From contig CAXUHU010000085.1 in assembly GCA_964250925.1 (NCBI GenBank), forward strand, positions 1 through 14,186: DNA of 14,186 bases. The letters are read 5' to 3'. Of this stretch, positions 1 to 5,835 are shown piece after piece. Under the pieces are notes generated by a model. The model made no database searches. It was not told the DNA's origin and saw only the letters and a list, made by a program, of their open reading frames with translations. The position numbers were made by a program, and so were the translations under genes. Position 1 is the stretch's first letter. Each line of letters begins with the position of its first letter. Source of the DNA: BOG-908 sp964250925 (GTDB lineage Bacteria; Pseudomonadota; Alphaproteobacteria; Acetobacterales; Acetobacteraceae).

Positions 1-113
1 AACGCCGCGAAATCGGCCAGATCCCGCTCATACGCCAGCAAAGTGTTCCGCGCCGCCCCCCGCTCAGCCGCCAACATTTCCAAGAACGCCTCGACGTGCC
101 GGTCAGACGGCAT
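1..113 (-). CDS. xerD: Tyrosine recombinase, XerD-like (5' end only, runs off the window)
   Basis: Only the first 37 codons are present, reading leftwards from an ATG at 113. The peptide begins MPSDRHVEAFLEMLAAERG and continues AARNTLLAYERDLADFAA. This is the N-terminal SAM-like core-binding domain of XerC/XerD recombinases, whose hallmark is an acidic helix followed by 'E-x-G-x-x-x-N-T-L-x-x-Y-x-x-D-L'. XerC/XerD resolve chromosome dimers at dif during division. The catalytic R-H-R-Y residues lie outside the window. I call XerD rather than XerC from context, because a xerD-aroK-aroB neighbourhood is familiar in alphaproteobacteria; the fragment itself does not separate the two. The start is chosen because homology begins within six residues of it. 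A 45-codon gene on the same strand lies 66 bases upstream, so the two may be cotranscribed. Confidence 0.8.
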   Translation of the reverse strand, partial: MPSDRHVEAFLEMLAAERGAARNTLLAYERDLADFAA

Positions 114-154
114 CCAAGGCCCTGCCTTGGCGGGGGCTCTGGGGGCAAAGCCCC
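114..154. repeat. GC-rich tandem stem-loops between two minus-strand genes (REP-like)
   Basis: Two perfect inverted repeats follow each other: CCAAGG (114-119) with CCTTGG (125-130), and GGGGC (142-146) with GCCCC (150-154) around an AAA loop. They sit in the 66-base gap upstream of the xerD-like start, abutting its ATG. Runs of the GGGGGCTCTGGGGGCAAAG type are familiar as dispersed intergenic elements in Acetobacteraceae, so a REP-like element is likely. That is recall, and the copy number cannot be seen from one window. Confidence 0.45.
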
Positions 155-179
155 TTGGCCTCTCCTTCCTGCACCACCG

Positions 180-317
180 TCAATGAAACTTGTCGTTCGA
201 CAGGACATGTTCCACGGGCGCCCGGTGGGCATGCGGGGGAAAGGCGCCGATGACGATGAAACCGGCGGCGACCAGGGTCAGGAACAGGGCGAAGATGATG
301 ATGAAAAACCGGCTCAC
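180..317 (-). CDS. Small single-pass membrane protein, 45 aa, unknown function
   Basis: Reading leftwards from a GTG at 317, this short frame encodes MSRFFIIIFALFLTLVAAG, then FIVIGAFPPHAHRAP and VEHVLSNDKFH, ending at TGA (182-180). It has one arginine, then an uninterrupted hydrophobic segment (residues 4-24), a 'GAFPP' turn and a short polar tail of about 20 residues. This is the layout of a signal-anchored inner-membrane microprotein with a periplasmic tail, or of an uncleaved signal peptide. A good ribosome-binding site (GGAG at 324-327, six bases before the GTG) supports the start. Small proteins of this kind, with a 'GAFPP...NDRF'-like ending, seem familiar between xerD and aroK in related genomes; I recognise the pattern but know no function. 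It probably shares a transcript with the xerD-like gene 66 bases downstream, and it diverges from aroKB. Confidence 0.7.
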   Translation of the reverse strand: MSRFFIIIFALFLTLVAAGFIVIGAFPPHAHRAPVEHVLSNDKFH

Positions 318-366
318 CGGGCGCTCCGTGTGCTGACCTCAGCCTCGTGTGCTAGCCTTGCCCACG
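318..366. promoter_or_regulatory. Divergent promoter region with 8-bp direct repeat and small dyad
   Basis: The 49 bases separating the small membrane protein gene and aroKB must hold the 5' signals of both. The octamer CGTGTGCT occurs twice, at 327-334 and 346-353, 19 bases apart (about two helical turns). Between them lies GCTGA-CC-TCAGC (332-343), a 12-base dyad. No convincing -35/-10 pair is visible. An operator is an inference from geometry only. Confidence 0.35.
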
Positions 367-2049
367 ATGACAAGCAACACCGTGGCCGAGGCGCGTCCGC
401 CTACACTTCCCGCCCATCTCGCCGGCCGCAGCCTGGTTCTGGTCGGCTTGATGGGGGCAGGGAAAACGTCCATCGGCCGCCGCCTGGCGCTGCGGATCGG
501 GCTGCCATTCCGCGACGCCGATGCCGAGATCGAGCAGGCGGCCGGCTGCACCGTGGCCGAGCTGTTCGCGCGTTTTGGGGAGCTGGCGTTTCGCGAGGGC
601 GAGCGGCGGGTGATACGCCGGCTTCTGGCCGGCCCGCCCTTGGTGCTGGCCACCGGTGGCGGCGCGTTCATGGACCCCGAGACGCGGGCCGCGATACGCG
701 ACGGGGCGGCCAGCATCTGGCTGCGCTGCTCGCTGGCGACACTGGTGCGCCGCACGGCCGGCCGCACGCATCGTCCGCTGCTGACCATGGGCGATCCCGA
801 GCGCGTCCTGCGCAACTTGATGGAGCAGCGGCATCCAACCTATGCCGAGGCCGACATCGTGGTGCAGTGCGGTGAGGACAGTCCGGAGGCGACCACACAC
901 GCGGTGCTGACCGCATTGCACAACCACGCCCCGCCCCGCCGTGTGCCGGTGCGGCTGGCCAGGCAAGGTTACGAGGTGCTGGTGGGCAGCAGGCTGGTTG
1001 CGCGCGCGGGCGCGCTGCTGGCGCCGGTGCTGCCGCAGAAGCGTTTGGTCGTTGTGGCCGACGAGACAGTGGCCGCGCTGCACCTGCCGGCGTTGACCGC
1101 GAGCCTGTCGGAAGCGGGGTTCGAGACGCGTTGCGTGACGGTGCCGCCGGGTGAGGCGTCCAAGTCGCTGGCCGGCTACGGCCGGTTGACGGATGCGCTG
1201 CTGGAAGCCGGGGTAGAGCGGCGCACCGGGGTGGTGGCCTTCGGCGGCGGCGTGGTGGGCGACCTGGCCGGTTTCGCGGCGGCCACCGTGCTGCGCGGCC
1301 TGCCGCTGGTGCAGATACCGACCACGCTGCTGGCGCAGGTGGATTCCAGCGTCGGCGGCAAGACCGGGATCAACACGGCTTATGGCAAGAACTTGGTGGG
1401 CGCGTTCTGGCAGCCGCGCATCGTGTTGGCCGACACGTCGATGCTGGCCACCCTGCCCGCGCGCGAGCTGCGTGCGGGCTATGCCGAGGTGGTCAAGGCC
1501 GGGCTGATCGGCGATGCGGCGTTCTTCGCCTGGTGCGAGGGCAACGGTGCGGCACTTCTGGCCGGCGATGCAGGGTTGCAGGCCGCAGCCGTGGAGCGTG
1601 CCTGCGCCTTCAAGGCGGCAGTGATAGCCGATGACGAGCGCGAGCAGCAGGCCGAAGACGGGCGCGCCCTGCTCAACCTGGGCCACACCTTCGCGCATGC
1701 GCTGGAGGCGGAGTACGGCTACACCGGCGAGCTGCTGCACGGTGAGGCGGTGAGCCTGGGCCTGGTTCTGGCGTTCCGGCTGTCGGTGAAGCTCGATCTA
1801 TGCGCACACGCCGATGCTGAGCGTGTCGCCGACCACCTGAGCAGCGTGGGAATGCCGTTTGCCCTGGGTGCACTGGGACGGCGGTTTTCGGCCGGCCGCC
1901 TGATCGCGCACATGCAGCGCGACAAGAAAATGCGCGACGGCCGGCTGGCGTTTGTGCTCGTACGCGGCATAGGCGAGGCTTTCACCTCGCGCGAGGTTCC
2001 GCTCGAGGCGGTCGCCTCGATCCTGCGAAACGCGGGGTGCGCGGAGTAA
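367..2049 (+). CDS. aroKB: Bifunctional shikimate kinase / 3-dehydroquinate synthase (AroK-AroB fusion)
   Basis: A 560-residue fusion carries two cytosolic enzymes of the shikimate pathway, which leads to chorismate and the aromatic amino acids. Residues ~19-185 are shikimate kinase: Walker A GLMGAGKT (27-34), the shikimate-binding DAD (51-53), GGGA (97-100) and the lid arginine in HRPLL. Residues ~193-555 are 3-dehydroquinate synthase, which converts DAHP to 3-dehydroquinate with NAD and a divalent metal. It shows GGGVVGDLAGF, VDSSVGGKTGINTAYGKNL and metal ligands E374 (AEVVKAG), H440 (NLGHTFAH) and H458 (LLHGEA). Both halves keep their catalytic residues. An in-frame GTG at 349 would add six residues; I prefer the ATG at 367, although neither has a clear Shine-Dalgarno sequence. 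The two enzymes are not consecutive steps, so the fusion suits co-regulation more than channelling. AroK and AroB are separate in most bacteria, though fusions are known in this group. Confidence 0.95.
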   Translation: MTSNTVAEARPPTLPAHLAGRSLVLVGLMGAGKTSIGRRLALRIGLPFRDADAEIEQAAGCTVAELFARFGELAFREGERRVIRRLLAGPPLVLATGGGAFMDPETRAAIRDGAASIWLRCSLATLVRRTAGRTHRPLLTMGDPERVLRNLMEQRHPTYAEADIVVQCGEDSPEATTHAVLTALHNHAPPRRVPVRLARQGYEVLVGSRLVARAGALLAPVLPQKRLVVVADETVAALHLPALTASLSEAGFETRCVTVPPGEASKSLAGYGRLTDALLEAGVERRTGVVAFGGGVVGDLAGFAAATVLRGLPLVQIPTTLLAQVDSSVGGKTGINTAYGKNLVGAFWQPRIVLADTSMLATLPARELRAGYAEVVKAGLIGDAAFFAWCEGNGAALLAGDAGLQAAAVERACAFKAAVIADDEREQQAEDGRALLNLGHTFAHALEAEYGYTGELLHGEAVSLGLVLAFRLSVKLDLCAHADAERVADHLSSVGMPFALGALGRRFSAGRLIAHMQRDKKMRDGRLAFVLVRGIGEAFTSREVPLEAVASILRNAGCAE

Positions 2050-2055
2050 CCCCGC
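2032..2055. terminator. Stem-loop spanning the aroKB stop codon
   Basis: GCGGGGT (2032-2038) and ACCCCGC (2049-2055) form a perfect 7-bp stem with a 10-base loop that contains most of the TAA stop codon. A second GC-rich hairpin follows (CGCCCC 2063-2068 with GGGGCG 2076-2081). Neither is followed by a T-run. They lie between convergent genes, so a terminator or 3'-end-stabilising role is plausible but not shown. Confidence 0.4.
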
Positions 2056-2119
2056 TAGGACACGCCCCGGTCGGGGGGGCGCCTGGCTCGATCGGCGCAG
2101 CACGACACCGCGCATTTCG

Positions 2120-2159
2120 GCCAGCAACGTCCCCTGATAGCTGCTACGGCAACGCTGGC
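2120..2159. repeat. Inverted repeat between convergent aroKB and CBS gene
   Basis: GCCAGC (2120-2125) pairs with GCTGGC (2154-2159) across a 28-base spacer, immediately downstream of the CBS gene's stop on the minus strand. The stem is short and there is no T-run; it might help end transcripts of the CBS gene. Nothing else is recognisable in the 114-base gap. Confidence 0.25.
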
Positions 2160-2163
2160 ATGA

Positions 2164-2598
2164 TCAGACCGATCCCGCCACATACGCCTTCAAGCTGTCC
2201 ACCTCATGCGCCTGCTCATTCAGCAGCGCCTTCACCACGTCGCCGATGCTGATCATGCCGACCAGCGCATCGCCGTCCAGCACCGGCAGGTGGCGGACGC
2301 GGCTGCCTGTCATCAGGCCCATGGCCGTCTCGATGGTGGTGGACGGTGTGACGGTGTGCAGCAGGCGCGTCATCAATTGGGCCGCCGTCATCTCCATGCA
2401 GGCCGCGCCGTCGCGCGCCAGGCATCGCACGATGTCGCGCTCGCTGACGATGCCCATCAGTTCGCCCGCCGCGTCGCGGACCAGCACGGCGCCGATGCGC
2501 CACTCGGCCAGCACGCCGGCCACGTTGGTGATCTTTGTGGCCGGCGAGACGGACGCGATTTCGTAGCCTTTTTGGCGCAGGATGGCGGCGACAGTCAT
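2164..2598 (-). CDS. CBS-domain protein (two tandem CBS domains)
   Basis: The 144-residue protein is just a pair of CBS domains, at about residues 10-66 and 75-132, with no attached enzymatic or transport domain. Each repeat has the expected pattern. The first has 'SVSPATKITN ... GAVLVRDAAGELMGIVSERDIVR'-type elements. The second has TVTPSTTIETAM, then RHLPVLDGDALVGMISIGDVV. A tandem pair (Bateman module) usually binds adenosyl ligands such as AMP, ATP or SAM. Stand-alone proteins of this kind are common in alphaproteobacteria, and their targets are mostly unknown. The ATG at 2598 follows a GGGAG ribosome-binding site on the minus strand. The gene lies 88 bases downstream of ubiK on the same strand and could be cotranscribed with it; it converges on aroKB. 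Confidence 0.92.
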   Translation of the reverse strand: MTVAAILRQKGYEIASVSPATKITNVAGVLAEWRIGAVLVRDAAGELMGIVSERDIVRCLARDGAACMEMTAAQLMTRLLHTVTPSTTIETAMGLMTGSRVRHLPVLDGDALVGMISIGDVVKALLNEQAHEVDSLKAYVAGSV

Positions 2599-2623
2599 GG
2601 CTCAGCTCCCTTGGCTGGGCGCC

Positions 2624-2644
2624 GGCCATGATGGCCGATCGGCC
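2624..2644. repeat. Overlapping perfect palindromes upstream of the CBS gene
   Basis: GGCCAT-G-ATGGCC (2624-2636) runs directly into GGCCGATCGGCC (2633-2644), sharing four bases. Both lie 25-45 bases upstream of the CBS protein start, in the ubiK-CBS gap. They could be an operator or a processing hairpin. In such GC-rich DNA, GGCC-type palindromes also arise by chance. Confidence 0.3.
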
Positions 2645-2686
2645 CGGGCAGCGAGCCTGCGCCGCGGGCCGGCCCAATTGCAAATG

Positions 2687-2968
2687 TTAGGTGTGCGGTG
2701 CAGCAGCCGCAGGATACTCAAGCGCCGCAAGCCGCGCTTCCAGGCTGAGCAGCCGTGCTTCGGCCGCCTCCTGGCCGGCACGGGCGCGTGCCGCCAGTTC
2801 GGTCACCGCGTCCAGCTCCTCGCGCCGCACCAGTTCCAGGCGACGGATCGTCTCGTCCACCCTGGCGCGTATCATCGCCTCGGTCTCCTCGCGCAGGCCG
2901 GCGAGCGCCGAGATGGCGCCGCCGGCCACGCCGGCCAGGTCATCGAGGAAGCGGGGGCGTTCGGCCAT
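2687..2968 (-). CDS. ubiK: Ubiquinone biosynthesis accessory factor UbiK (BMFP family)
   Basis: A 93-residue protein beginning MAERPRFLDDLAGVAGGAIS, with an amphipathic N-terminal half (residues 5-35, with a 'G-x-x-x-G-A' stretch). A charged C-terminal half (about 45-84) is rich in heptad-spaced Leu/Ala/Glu/Arg (EARLLSLEARLAALE), predicting a trimeric coiled coil. This is the layout of the BMFP/YqiC family. In E. coli, UbiK binds membranes and assists the UbiJ-linked Ubi complex under aerobic conditions. Length matches the family (80-100 residues). The ATG at 2968 is supported by an AAGGA-like site about eight bases upstream. Longer in-frame readings into the hldD coding region are ruled out by the homology start. 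UbiK genes often diverge from the lgt cluster in alphaproteobacteria, as here, though hldD has come between. Confidence 0.85.
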   Translation of the reverse strand: MAERPRFLDDLAGVAGGAISALAGLREETEAMIRARVDETIRRLELVRREELDAVTELAARARAGQEAAEARLLSLEARLAALEYPAAAAPHT

Positions 2969-2988
2969 GTGTGAGATCCTTGGTAGGC

Positions 2989-3021
2989 GGGGGTGTTCGC
3001 CCGCGATGCACCCCCTATAAC
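2989..3021 (+). promoter_or_regulatory. Dyad plus -10-like TATAAC upstream of hldD (divergent from ubiK)
   Basis: GGGGGTG (2989-2995) and CACCCCC (3009-3015) form a perfect 7-bp inverted repeat with a 13-base spacer in the 60-base ubiK/hldD gap. It is followed directly by TATAAC (3016-3021), a good -10 match. The hldD ATG is only seven bases further on, so a transcript from this -10 would be leaderless or nearly so. The -35 region overlaps the left arm and is poor. Regulator binding is inferred from position. Confidence 0.35.
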
Positions 3022-3028
3022 GCGGCGC

Positions 3029-4003
3029 ATGATCCTGGTCACCGGCGGCGCCGGCTTTATCGGCAGCTACCTGCAAGCTGAGCTTGTTGCACGCGGGATA
3101 GAAACCGTGATCGCGGACCGGCTGGGCTCGGACGGCAAGTGGCGCAACATCGCCCGCCACCCGCCGGCCCAACTGGTGCATCCCGACGCGCTGGACGCGT
3201 TCCTGGCCACTGATCCGCCGCTGGCGGTGGTGTTCCACATGGGTGCGGTCAGCGGCACGCTGGCCACCGACGGCGACCATGTTTGGCGCACCAACGTAGC
3301 GCTGAGCCTGAAGCTGTGGTCGTGGTGCGCGCAGCGCGGCGTGCGCTTCGTCTACGCGTCGTCGGCCGCCACCTACGGCGCCGGCGATGCCGGCTTCGAC
3401 GATGATCCTGCGACGCTGCACCGGCTGGAGCCGCTGAATCTATACGGTTGGTCCAAGCACGTGTTCGACCTGCGGGTAATGGACATGCTGCGCCGGGACG
3501 CAGCCCAGCCACCGCAATGGGCCGGGTTGAAATTCTTCAACGTCTATGGCCCGAACGAATATCATAAGGGCAGCATGGTCTCGGTGGTGAAGGTCAAGCA
3601 TCACGAGCTGATGGCCGGCCAGCCGATGCGCTTGTTCCGCTCGCACCGGACCGATCTGCCCGATGGCGCGCAGGCACGCGACTTCATCTGGGTGGGCGAT
3701 TGTGCGGCGGTGATGCTGTGGCTGCTGGACAACCCGGGTGTCAACGGCCTGTTCAACGTCGGCACCGGCATCGCACGCACGTACCTGGACTTGGCGCGCG
3801 CGGTGGCGGCGGCCTCCGGCAGGCCGGCCTCCATCGCCTTTGTCGACATGCCGGAGGCGCTGGCCGCGCAGTATCAGTGCTACACCTGCGCCCGCACCGA
3901 ACGGCTGCGCGCGGCGGGCTACACGGCGCCGTTCACCACGCTGGAGGACGGCGTGGGCCGCTACGTCCACGACTACCTCAATCAGACGAGTCCCTACCGT
4001 TGA
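3029..4003 (+). CDS. hldD: ADP-L-glycero-D-manno-heptose-6-epimerase
   Basis: A 324-residue extended SDR enzyme that epimerises ADP-D-glycero-D-manno-heptose at C6, the last step in making the heptose donor for the LPS inner core. The N-terminal Rossmann motif TGGAGFIG (residues 5-12) binds the nucleotide cofactor. The catalytic pair is Y139 and K143 (YGWSK), SSAATYG (111-117) supplies the serine loop, and FFNVYGPNEYHKGSM (169-183) is the family signature containing the second catalytic base K180. Length and end-to-end motif order match E. coli HldD. The ATG at 3029 is chosen because the Rossmann strand starts at residue 2; an in-frame GTG at 2993 would add 12 unconserved residues. It is the first gene of the rightward run, with lgt following after 22 bases. 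No hldE or other LPS gene is in the window. Confidence 0.93.
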   Translation: MILVTGGAGFIGSYLQAELVARGIETVIADRLGSDGKWRNIARHPPAQLVHPDALDAFLATDPPLAVVFHMGAVSGTLATDGDHVWRTNVALSLKLWSWCAQRGVRFVYASSAATYGAGDAGFDDDPATLHRLEPLNLYGWSKHVFDLRVMDMLRRDAAQPPQWAGLKFFNVYGPNEYHKGSMVSVVKVKHHELMAGQPMRLFRSHRTDLPDGAQARDFIWVGDCAAVMLWLLDNPGVNGLFNVGTGIARTYLDLARAVAAASGRPASIAFVDMPEALAAQYQCYTCARTERLRAAGYTAPFTTLEDGVGRYVHDYLNQTSPYR

Positions 4004-4025
4004 GCCCAAGGCGAACCCACACCGC

Positions 4026-4874
4026 ATGAGCGCGCCCCTCCAGTTTCCGCAATTCGACCCGGTGCTGCTGCATTTGGGACCGCTGTCCATCCGCTGGTAT
4101 GCGCTGGCCTACATCACCGGCCTGGTCACCGGCTGGCAGGTGATGCGACGCATCACGCGCTGGCCGCCGGCGGTTGCAACCCTGGCGCAGACCGACGACT
4201 TCCTCACCTGGGCGACGCTGGGCGTGGTGCTGGGCGGCCGGCTCGGCTACTGCCTGTTCTACCAGCCCAGCTATTACCTGGCCCACCCGTTGCAGATCCC
4301 CGCGGTGTGGACCGGCGGCATGAGCTTCCACGGTGGCATGCTGGGCGTGGTCGCCGCCATCATCCTGTTCTGCCGGCGCAACCGCATTCCGATCCTGGGC
4401 TTCGCCGACCGCATGGCGATGGTGACGCCGATCGGCCTGGGGCTCGGCCGGATCGCCAACTTCATCAACGGCGAGCTGTGGGGCCGGCCGGCGCCGGATT
4501 GGCTGCCCTGGCGCATGGTGTTCCCGCGCACCGGCGACGGCATCCCGCGCCACCCAAGCCAGCTCTACCAGGCGCTGATGGAGGGGCTGCTGCTGTTCCT
4601 GCTCGTGTGGCTGTTTGCCCGGCGCGGCCAAATCCGCGCCCGTTTCGGCACGCTGACCGGCGTCTTCCTCATCGGCTATGGCTGTGCGCGCATCGTGGGC
4701 GAGTTCTTCCGCCAGCCGGACGGCTTTCTGGGCTACCTTTGGGAGGGCGCCACCATGGGCCAACTGCTCTCGTTCCCGATGATCCTGGCGGGCGCCGGGC
4801 TGGTCGCCTACGCCTACAGCCGGGCGCCGGCGCCGCTCGCGCCGCCGGCCCGGGGCGCGGCCGCTATTGTCTGA
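4026..4874 (+). CDS. lgt: Prolipoprotein diacylglyceryl transferase
   Basis: A 282-residue polytopic inner-membrane enzyme. It moves a diacylglyceryl group from phosphatidylglycerol to the lipobox cysteine of prolipoproteins, the first step of bacterial lipoprotein maturation. The Lgt signature GRIANFINGELWGR is at residues 141-154, the conserved histidine is in SFHGG (about 102), and the C-terminal arginine/glutamate motif is ARIVGEFFRQPD. Several hydrophobic segments agree with the seven-helix fold, and the length is usual. The start is the ATG at 4026, with AAGG about 14 bases upstream, 22 bases after the hldD stop. The 3' end overlaps the next frame by eight bases, pointing to coupled translation. 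A predicted lipoprotein gene lies at the end of the same run and would be a substrate of this enzyme. Confidence 0.96.
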   Translation: MSAPLQFPQFDPVLLHLGPLSIRWYALAYITGLVTGWQVMRRITRWPPAVATLAQTDDFLTWATLGVVLGGRLGYCLFYQPSYYLAHPLQIPAVWTGGMSFHGGMLGVVAAIILFCRRNRIPILGFADRMAMVTPIGLGLGRIANFINGELWGRPAPDWLPWRMVFPRTGDGIPRHPSQLYQALMEGLLLFLLVWLFARRGQIRARFGTLTGVFLIGYGCARIVGEFFRQPDGFLGYLWEGATMGQLLSFPMILAGAGLVAYAYSRAPAPLAPPARGAAAIV

Positions 4875-5835
4875 GCGGCTGGACGCCTTCATGGCCAGGG
4901 CCAACGCAGCCTATTACGCCGATTGCGATCCGTTCGCCGACTTCACCACTGCGCCGGAGATCGGCCAGGTGTTCGGCGAACTGCTGGGCGCCTGGGCGGC
5001 GTTTCTGTGGAAATCGATCGGCGCACCCTCCCCCGTGGTGCTGGCCGAGGCCGGCCCCGGGCGCGGCACGCTGATGGCGGATGCCCGCCGCGCCACCGCC
5101 CGCGTGGCGCCCGCCTTCCATGCCGCGTGCCGCGTGCACCTGATCGAAACCTCGCCGCGTTTGCGCGCCGAGCAAGCGGCCAGCGTGCCGGACGCCACCT
5201 GGCACGAGGCCTTGGAGAACCTTCCCCCGGGTCCCACGATCCTGCTCGCCAACGAATTTCTCGACGCGCTGCCGATCAGGCAATTCATTCGGCGCGACCA
5301 AGGCTGGATGGAGCGCCACGTCCGCGACGGATCGCCCGTGGAACAGCCTGCCTTCGGCCGTCCGGAGCAGCCGGCCGGCACGGTGGTCGAGGTCTCGGAG
5401 GCCGCCCTCGCCTGGACAGGCCAGCTGGCACAGCGCCTGGTTCGTTACCGGGGCGTGGCGCTCATCCTCGATTACGGCACGGCGCAGACGCTTCCCGGCG
5501 ATAGCTTGCAGGCGCTGCATGGAGGCAAGCCCGCCGACCCGTTCGCCAATCCCGGCAAGGCCGACCTTACTGCCCACGTAGACTTTGCCGCCCTGCGCCG
5601 CACTGCCCTGGCGGCCGGTGCGGCCTGCCACGGCCCGCTGCCGCAGGGCATGTTCCTCAACGCGCTGGGCCTGCAAGCCCGCACAGAGCGCCTGGCGGCT
5701 GCCAACCCGGGCCGGGCCGAGGAACTGCGCGAAGCAGCGGCACGCCTCGCAGCCCCCGCCCGCATGGGCCTGCTGTTCAAGGCGTTGTGCATCAGCCATC
5801 CCGGCGCACCCACGCCCCCCGGCTTCGCGGCATGA
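4867..5835 (+). CDS. SAM-dependent methyltransferase, MidA/NDUFAF7 family (COG1565)
   Basis: A 322-residue class I methyltransferase. AEAGPGRGTLM (60-70) is the SAM-binding glycine loop, DFTTAPEIGQVFGELLG (25-41) is the family's most conserved segment, and ANEFLDALPIRQF (128-140) is the second signature. The mitochondrial homologue NDUFAF7 dimethylates an arginine of complex I subunit NDUFS2; the role of bacterial members is inferred from that. The TTG at 4867 overlaps the end of lgt by eight bases; an ATG at 4891 would cut eight residues. Both leave the N-terminus about 25-30 residues shorter than typical family members, which carry a helix with 'GPI' before the 'HGYY' region. The rest looks intact, and compact versions appear familiar in Acetobacteraceae. 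The stop overlaps the pgeF start as ATGA. Confidence 0.85.
   Translation: MSERLDAFMARANAAYYADCDPFADFTTAPEIGQVFGELLGAWAAFLWKSIGAPSPVVLAEAGPGRGTLMADARRATARVAPAFHAACRVHLIETSPRLRAEQAASVPDATWHEALENLPPGPTILLANEFLDALPIRQFIRRDQGWMERHVRDGSPVEQPAFGRPEQPAGTVVEVSEAALAWTGQLAQRLVRYRGVALILDYGTAQTLPGDSLQALHGGKPADPFANPGKADLTAHVDFAALRRTALAAGAACHGPLPQGMFLNALGLQARTERLAAANPGRAEELREAAARLAAPARMGLLFKALCISHPGAPTPPGFAA

Noticed and set aside
349..366. GTG at 349 as the aroKB start
   Set aside because: It adds six unconserved residues and has no ribosome-binding site; the ATG at 367 fits the family better, though this is not certain.
352..1740. A 462-codon open frame on the minus strand opposite aroKB
   Set aside because: It is a GC-bias shadow: Arg/Gln/His-rich, no recognisable domain, and directly antisense to a gene with all catalytic motifs.
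2993..3028. Upstream GTG start for hldD
   Set aside because: It would place 12 unconserved residues before the Rossmann strand and would overlap the dyad and -10-like sequence.
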